Assembly: GCA_003231925.1 (NCBI GenBank)
Contig: QIKK01000063.1
Location: 1-6,207 of the forward strand
Reading direction: 5' to 3'
Source of the DNA: Candidatus Saccharimonadota bacterium
GTDB taxonomy: Bacteria > Patescibacteriota > Saccharimonadia > Saccharimonadales > SZUA-47
DNA: 6,207 nt
Shown here: positions 1 to 4,462 of the stretch, one piece after another
Layout of the letters: every line of letters begins with the position of its first letter
How positions within the stretch are numbered: position 1 is the stretch's first letter
Program-made: the position numbers and the translations under genes
The notes under the pieces: model-generated
Database searches by the model: none
Told to the model about the DNA's origin: nothing
The model's input: only the letters and a program-made list of their open reading frames with translations

Positions 1-26
1 CTCGTCCTGGTGGTGTAAAAGCTTAG
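1..26 (+). CDS. Possible 3' end of an upstream gene (very short)
   Basis: Reading from base 3, the frame gives RPGGVKA followed by TAG at 24-26, a plausible basic C-terminus of a gene entering from the left edge. Another frame gives LVLVV followed by TAA at 16-18, so the frame is not certain. Too little is visible to name a family. Bases 27-209 after it contain no gene I can support; they hold only two weak interleaved inverted repeats (32-37 with 68-73, and 51-56 with 75-80). Confidence 0.25.
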
Positions 27-209
27 TCCTTAACCCTTCTTTTATATCTTAACTCTTTTCTTTGGCTAGGGTTTAGAGTTAGAATGTGGGACAAATCTCT
101 TTTGAATCAATCTGGAATATGCATAGATGTGTAGGTTGCTGAATTTGTGGTGCTGAATTTTGCCAGTATTTTTCTTTGCATATGGCGATCAACAGCTGCA
201 TTATTGCCA

Positions 210-374
210 TTAATTCTGATATCGGCTGGAAAGATGCCAAAGATTGCATTCGCTACATCGATATACCTTTAATTTATTACCTCTCTGATATTCGGTTACG
301 GTTACTGCTGTTTGAGCTGATTTTTTAGTGCTAAAAACCATTTTATCACTACATTTAGCCTTTTTTGATTGCAT
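210..374 (-). CDS. Small CxxC...WHL zinc-finger-like protein (54 aa)
   Basis: This is a 54-residue basic protein beginning MQSKKAKCSDKMVFSTKKSA and ending KVYRCSECNLWHLSSRYQN. The pattern of an early Cys, a K/S/T-rich helical stretch, then YRC-x2-C-x2-WHLSSR is a recurring layout of very small bacterial and phage proteins, where the end usually reads YRCPxCGxWHLTSR. The cysteines and histidine probably bind one zinc; the role of such proteins is unknown, with nucleic-acid binding a common guess. ATG at 374 is chosen because it keeps the upstream Cys; an internal ATG at 341 would give 43 residues. No Shine-Dalgarno site is visible. The gene is divergent from ssrA, with starts 62 bp apart. The family resemblance is from memory of the motif, but the residues are directly visible. 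Confidence 0.7.
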   Translation of the reverse strand: MQSKKAKCSDKMVFSTKKSAQTAVTVTEYQRGNKLKVYRCSECNLWHLSSRYQN

Positions 375-399
375 AAAAATAGTTTAGCACATAAAATCA

Positions 400-428
400 T
401 TGATAATGCTTGCGTTTTATGAGATAAT
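400..428 (+). promoter_or_regulatory. ssrA promoter (sigma70-type)
   Basis: TTGATA at 400-405 and GATAAT at 423-428 are separated by exactly 17 bp, with an extended -10 TG at 420-421. Transcription starting about 8 nt after the -10 would begin at the GGGG at 437, the mature 5' end of the tmRNA. This suggests little or no 5' leader needs to be trimmed. It is one of the best promoter matches in the window. Confidence 0.75.
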
Positions 429-525
429 ACATTAATGGGGTTGAAGTTTATTCGACGCTGGACTTTTACAACTTAGTATGGCAAGCCGGGTTTATCTGCA
501 CGTTAGTCGGATTAAATTAATAGAT

Positions 526-609
526 GCAAAAACATTACGTGAGAGAATGATTGCTGACTTAGTTGCAAAACTAACTCCAGCAACTCCAGCTCTCGTACTA
601 GCAGCCTAA
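526..609 (+). other. ssrA: tmRNA tag-peptide reading frame
   Basis: The frame starts at GCA 526-528 and ends at TAA 607-609, giving a 27-residue tag beginning AKTLRERMIA and ending LVLAA, a typical hydrophobic ClpXP-type degron end. GCA 526 is nucleotide 90 of the RNA, the same place as the E. coli resume codon, and is preceded by TAGAT, like the UAGUC before the E. coli resume codon. A second in-frame GCA at 565, preceded by TAGTT, fits that context at least as well and would give a 14-residue tag, AKLTPATPALVLAA, closer to common tag lengths. Both share the frame and stop, so the degron is the same either way. Confidence 0.8.
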
Positions 610-764
610 TTTAGGTTCGCGATCTACGCCTTCGACATCAGATACGGGGCAAGGTCTTATATCATCTGATTGCTATATTGAATGCCACTTTAGTTCAATA
701 TCTAAGACTTTAAAGTTGCTGTTTTATAATATTTTGTCTGTTTATAGTTATAATTCATAAGAAT

Positions 765-928
765 CGTTGCTTCCATACAGGAAAAGTTTCCGTTTTTACG
801 TCTGGTTGTCCAAAATTAGTCTTTCCTCACTCGAATGTATTGATAAATACACTTCGTTCAGAGAAAACAAATTCTGAATCAATCATACATCAAAATCCAG
901 AATATACTTTTTCTATATGGAAGCAACG
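765..928 (+). repeat. Long inverted repeat inside ssrA (hairpin or MITE-like insert)
   Basis: CGTTGCTTCCATA (765-777) is the exact reverse complement of 916-928, and the pairing continues inward to 787/906 with one C/A mismatch (778/915) and one G-U pair (781/912). This makes a stem of about 23 pairs enclosing 118 nt. Inside is another hairpin, CGAATGTATT (832-841) with AATACACTTCG (846-856), with one bulged C. Removing 765-928 would leave an RNA of about 406 nt, near normal tmRNA length. It may be an expanded tmRNA domain or an inserted miniature element with terminal inverted repeats; no clear target-site duplication flanks it. Confidence 0.75.
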
Positions 929-930
929 TG

Positions 931-1012
931 TTAAATAGAATATGCTTGTAGTCATCTAAGTTATGTAAACCATCGGACCGGGGTGCAATCCCCCGCAACT
1001 CCACCATGAGAA
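931..1012 (+). repeat. 82-bp direct repeat, left copy (att-like, intact ssrA 3' end)
   Basis: This segment is identical, base for base, to 2182-2263. It covers the 3' strand of tmRNA helix 2, the T-arm, the 3' acceptor strand and CCA, plus six bases TGAGAA. Identity stops sharply at both ends (G930 versus T2181; A1013 versus T2264). Being continuous with the 5' half, this copy completes the functional ssrA gene. In integration at tmRNA genes it corresponds to the junction where the element restores the gene end. Confidence 0.9.
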
Positions 1013-1014
1013 AC

Positions 1015-1042
1015 TTTTCGCACCAACGAAGGACCTTTTTTT
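1015..1042 (+). terminator. Possible ssrA terminator
   Basis: TTTTCG (1015-1020) can pair with CGAAGG (1027-1032), including two U-G pairs, around a six-base loop. A three-base spacer and seven T residues (1036-1042) follow. It starts 9 nt after the tmRNA CCA, the right place for an ssrA terminator. It lies outside the 82-bp repeat, so the right-hand copy lacks it. The stem is weak. Confidence 0.4.
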
Positions 1043-1050
1043 GTTGTACT

Positions 1051-1140
1051 GTAATTGATAAACAAAGCTTTAGCGCTAACTGATAACAAATTATACTGAT
1101 ATTCCAATATACTAAGAACCAATAATTAGACATCAATTAC
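1051..1140. repeat. Small dyads in the segment's left non-coding end
   Basis: GTAATTGAT (1051-1059) is matched by its inverse ATCAATTAC (1132-1140), and a perfect 10-bp palindrome TTAGCGCTAA lies at 1070-1079. They sit in the 208-bp stretch between the ssrA end and the cargo gene, where no ORF is convincing. They could be recombinase or regulator sites, or chance in AT-rich DNA. Confidence 0.3.
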
Positions 1141-1214
1141 TTAGGTTTTGCCTGAAGACTGCTTAAAAAATTTAATCTTATTACCAAATCACTTCGTCGA
1201 GTCTAGCATTGCTG

Positions 1215-2081
1215 TTATAAAGCTGTCGTGGATTTTACTACATTGACATACGCATTAAACGTGTCTTTATTATAGTAATATGTAGGATCTTTCAAATAAT
1301 GATTAGCTGCTTCTGTTTGAATACCGTTGCTACTATTCAACCGAGTACCATAAAAGAACCCTACACCGTATATTTTGGCACTAGTGTCAAATACTCTCAC
1401 AGCCTTTGAATAAAATCCCGGACATGCACCAGAGGCATTCGCTATACCGCTCTCAAAAACTTTATTAATAGCTGTGTTTTTATCAGCAAATTCCTTCTTT
1501 ATCACAATTCTAGTGTCTGAGCCTTTACTGACTCCGCTGTAAACCTTGTCGGAGTCCTTAACGTCTATTGTTGATATTTGTTTTGGGCCAACTCCAAGGT
1601 CTATATAACATCCACCATCCTTACCAAAAGCTTGGTAATCCTTGGTCTGTGCCCCAAAATGTATAAAAGAATTTTTAGAAAAATCTGCTATCAAACTTTT
1701 ACCCGTAAAACCCGTAACATTTTTAACTACTATATCTCCCCACTTCTCTGGATACATCATGCTGAAGCCATATTCCTGATTTTTGTATTCTTTTATCGGT
1801 TTATTTATTTTATCCTTAACTAATAAATTTGTTGTTGTTGGTTCTTCTACTTTAGCTGCTGTGGTCACGTTAGTACTGTTGTTGGTCTTGGTCTCTTTAT
1901 TTTTAAATAAAAAACTTGTTGCATAACCCCCTCCGAAAGCTAGCAATAACAATAGAACCATGCTCACTACAAGAATTGCTTTTTTACTTGAAGACTTTTT
2001 GGTAGCACGTTCTTGAGGCACTTGTGGAATATCTGTACTAATATTAACTGGTTTATCCCCGTTATTATTCATGTCTTCCAT
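1215..2081 (-). CDS. Membrane-anchored PsbP-like extracellular protein (288 aa)
   Basis: The protein has a short polar cytoplasmic head (1-34) rich in K and S, one hydrophobic segment (about 35-59), a Thr/Asn/Lys-rich linker (about 60-95), and an extracellular domain from about 98 to the end. The domain opens with EYGFSMMYPEKW (103-114), the characteristic start of PsbP/Mog1-fold proteins. Two cysteines (158 and 220) could form a disulfide. Single-pass anchors of this kind are common in Patescibacteria; the function is unknown, and no enzymatic motif is seen. ATG at 2081 is preceded five bases upstream by AGGAG (2087-2091 on the complement), so it is preferred over the ATG three codons later. 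This is the only gene between the two ssrA-end repeats. No strong terminator follows its stop. Confidence 0.75.
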   Translation of the reverse strand: MEDMNNNGDKPVNISTDIPQVPQERATKKSSSKKAILVVSMVLLLLLAFGGGYATSFLFKNKETKTNNSTNVTTAAKVEEPTTTNLLVKDKINKPIKEYKNQEYGFSMMYPEKWGDIVVKNVTGFTGKSLIADFSKNSFIHFGAQTKDYQAFGKDGGCYIDLGVGPKQISTIDVKDSDKVYSGVSKGSDTRIVIKKEFADKNTAINKVFESGIANASGACPGFYSKAVRVFDTSAKIYGVGFFYGTRLNSSNGIQTEAANHYLKDPTYYYNKDTFNAYVNVVKSTTAL

Positions 2082-2108
2082 GTAATCTCCTGATTTATAT
2101 TTAATTTG

Positions 2109-2117
2109 AGTATATCA
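2109..2117 (-). promoter_or_regulatory. Extended -10 promoter for the PsbP-like gene
   Basis: On the minus strand this reads TGATATACT, an extended -10 (TG-N-TATACT). It lies 27 nt upstream of the ATG at 2081, leaving a leader of about 20 nt that carries AGGAG. No convincing -35 is present at 17 bp. Confidence 0.5.
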
Positions 2118-2156
2118 CAGAGTTTTACCAACATATGATTCATTTATTTACTTCTA

Positions 2157-2172
2157 CGAGCTAGCTAACTCG
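2157..2172. repeat. Imperfect 16-bp palindrome beside the right repeat
   Basis: CGAGCTAGCTAACTCG is symmetric except for one pair of positions (5 and 12). It ends 9 bp before the right 82-bp repeat and lies upstream of the PsbP-like promoter, so it could be an operator for that gene or a recombinase accessory site. Chance cannot be excluded. Confidence 0.35.
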
Positions 2173-2181
2173 GTGATATTT

Positions 2182-2263
2182 TTAAATAGAATATGCTTGT
2201 AGTCATCTAAGTTATGTAAACCATCGGACCGGGGTGCAATCCCCCGCAACTCCACCATGAGAA
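2182..2263 (+). repeat. 82-bp direct repeat, right copy (orphan ssrA 3' end)
   Basis: This is the second perfect copy of the ssrA 3' end, including T-arm, acceptor 3' strand and CCA (2255-2257). No tmRNA 5' half, tag or promoter precedes it, so it cannot make a tmRNA and is best read as the displaced 3' remnant at the distal junction of an integration. Bases 2264-2368, between it and the permease gene, hold no supported gene. Confidence 0.88.
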
Positions 2264-2349
2264 TATTCCATGAGAGAATTAATCTTTTATCAATACTCTA
2301 CGAATATATCTTTCTAACTTTTTTCTGCACACTGACAAAAACCAAATTT

Positions 2350-2363
2350 CTAACTTTAGTTAG
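2350..2363 (-). terminator. Possible terminator of the ABC exporter operon
   Basis: CTAAC (2350-2354) and GTTAG (2359-2363) form a 5-bp hairpin with a four-base loop, 5 bp past the permease stop codon. On the minus strand it is followed by an interrupted T-rich run (AAATTTGGTTTTT). The stem is short and weak. Confidence 0.35.
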
Positions 2364-2368
2364 CGTAA

Positions 2369-3133
2369 TTATTGAATTTTTCTATAGCGCCAAACTGCCA
2401 GAGGCGCAAAAACGGCAATTATACCCACGACCCACAATAGTGTGATCCAGATATAAGCATTGCCATTAATAACATTACCCTGTGTTAGATGACGAACAGC
2501 ATTAACGACCTGCGTAACCGGTTGGTTCCTAGCAAAAACTCGTAACCAACCCGGCATTGTTTGGACAGGAACAAATACAGAACTAGCAAATACCAAGGGG
2601 AAAACCCATAAAAATCCAGCTACCTGAACGGTCTCAGTATCGCGTAACAATAACCCGATAACAGCACTAATCCAGCTAAATGCATAGGTAAATAACACTA
2701 TTAAACCAGCACCAAGCAAGAAATAACCAATGCCTCGCTGATATCTAAATCCAAGTAAGATTCCGACTCCTGATATCAAGAAAATAACAAACACATTGCG
2801 CACGGCATCTGCTAGAGTACGTCCTGCCAGCACCGCATAACGAGCTATAGGTAAACTCCTGAAACGATCTATAACTCCTTTGTTTAAGTCCTCAGCAAGT
2901 CCGACGCCTGTCTGAATAGCACCAAAAAGTGCCACTTGTGCCAAAATACCCGGTAACAAGAAATTAATGTATTTAACATTCTCGCCACTGGTGATAGCTC
3001 CGCCAAACACATAGTTAAAAAGCAGTAAAAATATGACTGGTTGAATCGAGCTAAATATCAGCAGTTGCGGTATACGAAAATTACGTTTAACATTTCGCTT
3101 TACGATTTGTATAGTGTTGCTTAGTCCATTCAT
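2369..3133 (-). CDS. ABC-2 type permease, DrrB-like (254 aa)
   Basis: This is the membrane subunit of an ABC exporter, working with the ATPase encoded just before it. About six membrane segments are visible (near 24-44, 56-79, 112-130, 135-162, 170-190 and 228-248). The cytoplasmic LNKGVIDRFRSLPIAR (83-98) is the coupling region typical of the DrrB/NodJ group, and the FVPVQTMPGW (187-196) and NQPVTQVVNAVRHL (203-216) stretches are hallmark sequences of this family. The length is normal. ATG (3131-3133) directly follows the ATPase TAG with no gap, and GGAGGG lies 9 nt upstream inside the ATPase gene, so the two are translationally coupled. Relatives export drugs or lipid-like compounds; the substrate cannot be told from sequence. 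Confidence 0.92.
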   Translation of the reverse strand: MNGLSNTIQIVKRNVKRNFRIPQLLIFSSIQPVIFLLLFNYVFGGAITSGENVKYINFLLPGILAQVALFGAIQTGVGLAEDLNKGVIDRFRSLPIARYAVLAGRTLADAVRNVFVIFLISGVGILLGFRYQRGIGYFLLGAGLIVLFTYAFSWISAVIGLLLRDTETVQVAGFLWVFPLVFASSVFVPVQTMPGWLRVFARNQPVTQVVNAVRHLTQGNVINGNAYIWITLLWVVGIIAVFAPLAVWRYRKIQ

Positions 3134-4078
3134 CTAATTAGACCCTCCATCAGTAACCGCTAGGAAAACATCATCCAAAGTAGGACGATGTAGATTAAGT
3201 TCTTCTACTTTAATTTTAGCTTTCCTGAGTGTTGCTGCTACCTTCAGTAAATCGTCGGCGCCCGATTTTGTTTGGAGCCTAAGCCTCCTGGTCAATTCGT
3301 CTGTCTCAACGTCACGTTTTAGCATTTTGGATAAAACTAACATTGCTGTGTTGAGATTTTTCTCAGAAACTTTAACTTCAATAATATCTTGACCTAGACT
3401 TTTTTTAAGATCATCCGCAGTACCCTCAATTATCATTTTACCCTTATCAATAACGTAAATATAATCACAAAGTGCGTCTGCCTCATCTAAGTACTCTGTA
3501 GTTAACAAAATTGTCACTCCTTGTTTAACTAAATCTCTGATAATTTCCCATAATTGTAATCTGGTTCTTGGGTCCAAACCCGTCGTTGGTTCGTCCAGAA
3601 ACAACACTTTGGGAGTAGCTACCAAACTAGCTCCCAAATCTAATCTGCGACGCATACCGCCTGAGTATGTTTTTGCTTGTCTATTTGCTGCATCCTGCAA
3701 GCCTAAACGATCAATTAACTCTTGAGCACGCTTTTTGGCCTGCTTAGCCCCTAGACCATACAGTCGAGCTACCATTGTCAGTGTTTCTCTACCAGTTAAG
3801 AATCCATCAACGGCCGCAGATTGTCCGGCAAGGCCTAAACGAGTACGCGCCATTCGTGGATTACTAACAACATCAATACCATCAACAGAAACATCCCCCT
3901 TATCTGGCGGAAGAAGAGTTGTCATTATTTTTATAAGTGTGCTTTTACCGGCGCCATTCGGACCTAATAATCCAGTAACCCTACCTTGTTGTGCCCGTAA
4001 AGAAACGCTTTCCAGTGCGGTTAATTTACCGAAATGTTTTGTGACATTTTTAACTATAATTGCATTTGTTTGGCGCAC
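3134..4078 (-). CDS. ABC transporter ATPase, DrrA-like (314 aa)
   Basis: This is the cytoplasmic ATP-hydrolysing subunit of the exporter. Visible motifs, numbered from the GTG start: Walker A GPNGAGKST (39-47), Q-loop Gln86, signature YSGGM (138-142), and Walker B VLFLDEPT (158-165) with the catalytic Glu. The switch position after LLTT is Glu195 (TTEYLDEAD) where most ABC ATPases have His; DrrA-type proteins often have Gln. The C-terminal part ends LHRPTLDDVFLAVT, the usual DrrA-type accessory tail. The start is GTG at 4076-4078: GGAGG (4087-4091 on the complement) lies 8 nt upstream. A longer reading from a TTG at 4093 would place this Shine-Dalgarno site inside the coding region, so it is rejected. 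Confidence 0.94.
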   Translation of the reverse strand: MRQTNAIIVKNVTKHFGKLTALESVSLRAQQGRVTGLLGPNGAGKSTLIKIMTTLLPPDKGDVSVDGIDVVSNPRMARTRLGLAGQSAAVDGFLTGRETLTMVARLYGLGAKQAKKRAQELIDRLGLQDAANRQAKTYSGGMRRRLDLGASLVATPKVLFLDEPTTGLDPRTRLQLWEIIRDLVKQGVTILLTTEYLDEADALCDYIYVIDKGKMIIEGTADDLKKSLGQDIIEVKVSEKNLNTAMLVLSKMLKRDVETDELTRRLRLQTKSGADDLLKVAATLRKAKIKVEELNLHRPTLDDVFLAVTDGGSN

Positions 4079-4119
4079 GTAAATAACCTCCAATTAGTCT
4101 ATTGATGCTCTTTAGATAA

Positions 4120-4401
4120 TTATATTATATCAAGGTCGTCTGGTACATTACTAATACCACCATAATCTTTTAAGTTTGAAAAACCATGTCTATCTAAAAA
4201 TAAGAAGGCGTTTTCTGAACGTTTACCGTTTCTACAATACAAACCTATCTCGGTATCTTTGGAGTATTTTGGTAATCTACCAGATATAATGTCCTGTAAC
4301 GGAATATTGACAGCACCCTCAATATGTCCAGTATTGAATTCTTCTTTTGTCCTAACATCTATTAAAACCATCCCTGTTAGTGTAGCATACTGACCAAACA
4401 C
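4120..4401 (-). CDS. Single-domain rhodanese-like protein (93 aa or 83 aa)
   Basis: This is a small sulfurtransferase-type domain. The VLIDVRTKEEFNTGHIEGAV stretch (12-31) is the conserved first half of the fold, and CRNGKRS (56-62) is the active-site loop with Cys56 as the sulfur-carrying nucleophile and a C-x2-G-x-R-S form typical of active enzymes. The usual C-terminal GG-x-x-W motif is only GGISNV, without the Trp. The start is uncertain: GTG at 4401 has only a weak GAG upstream, while ATG at 4371 begins right at the conserved strand (MVLIDVR) but lacks a spaced Shine-Dalgarno. It lies upstream of the exporter in the same direction with a 41-nt gap, and is divergent from the trehalase-like gene. 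The physiological sulfur donor and acceptor are unknown. Confidence 0.88.
   Translation of the reverse strand: MFGQYATLTGMVLIDVRTKEEFNTGHIEGAVNIPLQDIISGRLPKYSKDTEIGLYCRNGKRSENAFLFLDRHGFSNLKDYGGISNVPDDLDII
4124..4132 (-). promoter_or_regulatory. Extended -10 promoter for the ABC exporter operon
   Basis: On the minus strand this reads TGATATAAT, a perfect TATAAT with extended TG, overlapping the last codons of the rhodanese gene. A start about 8 nt downstream leaves a leader of roughly 38 nt before the GTG of the ATPase. The exporter can therefore probably be expressed apart from the rhodanese gene. No good -35 was found. Confidence 0.5.
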
Positions 4402-4462
4402 TAATCTCTATAGATAATCTTGTTGTATATAGCTAGTTAATACCGTTACACTTATTATTATA

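Larger units (their letters stand above)
437..1006 (+). ncRNA. ssrA: Transfer-messenger RNA (tmRNA, ssrA), about 570 nt
   Basis: tmRNA rescues stalled ribosomes: it is charged with alanine, enters with SmpB and encodes a degradation tag. The 5' GGGGTTG (437-443) pairs perfectly with CAACTCC (996-1002), and the third pair is G-U, the alanyl-tRNA synthetase identity element. ATTCGACG (450-457) matches the conserved 5' region. The T-arm is CGGGG-TGCAATC-CCCCG (979-995), followed by A and CCA at 1003-1006. Helix 2 is AACTTAG (470-476) with CTAAGTT (956-962), continuing as GCAAG (481-485) with CTTGT (945-949). Two H-type pseudoknots are visible: 638-643/664-669 with 649-652/670-673, and 675-682/694-701 with 687-692/711-716. 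Typical one-piece tmRNAs are about 350-400 nt; a 164-nt hairpin (765-928) explains most of the excess. T-loop position 55 is G rather than the usual U. The last 76 nt are duplicated at 2182-2257. Confidence 0.93.
931..2181. mobile_element. Putative 1.25-kb ssrA-integrated mini-island (no integrase)
   Basis: Two perfect 82-bp copies of the ssrA 3' end bracket a segment whose unit length is 1,251 bp. Tyrosine-recombinase islands and prophages are known to integrate at the 3' end of tmRNA genes and to carry a replacement 3' end, leaving just this arrangement. The segment holds one cargo gene for a membrane-anchored PsbP-like protein and no recombinase, excisionase or replication gene. It could be mobilised in trans, be a relic after internal deletion, or be a non-mobile segmental duplication. 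The repeat is certain; mobility is inference. Confidence 0.45.

Noticed and set aside
182..328. 48-codon + strand ORF beginning MAINSCIIAINSD
   Set aside because: It lies over the opposite-strand zinc-finger-like gene, has no ribosome site and no recognisable motif, whereas the minus-strand reading has a clear CxxC...WHL pattern.
610..930. Group I intron in ssrA
   Set aside because: No recognisable group I core was found by eye, and the region is accounted for by two pseudoknots and a long hairpin; a covariance-model search would settle it.
879..1136. 85-codon minus-strand ORF
   Set aside because: It runs across the 3' part of the tmRNA and the left repeat; its sequence is explained by RNA structure and it has no motif.
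1578..1823. 81-codon + strand ORF
   Set aside because: Antisense shadow of the PsbP-like gene with no family features.
2182..2263. Second tmRNA or tRNA gene at the right repeat
   Set aside because: There is a T-arm and acceptor 3' strand but no matching GGGGTTG 5' strand, tag frame or promoter upstream of it.
2257..2445. 62-codon + strand ORF starting at the CCA of the right repeat
   Set aside because: Its start is the chance ATG formed by CCA plus TG; it runs into the permease gene antisense, with no ribosome site.
3735..4082. 115-codon + strand ORF
   Set aside because: Antisense shadow of the ABC ATPase gene.
4079..4093. TTG start five codons upstream for the ABC ATPase
   Set aside because: The strong GGAGG would then lie inside the coding sequence directly after the start; GTG at 4078 has ideal spacing to it.
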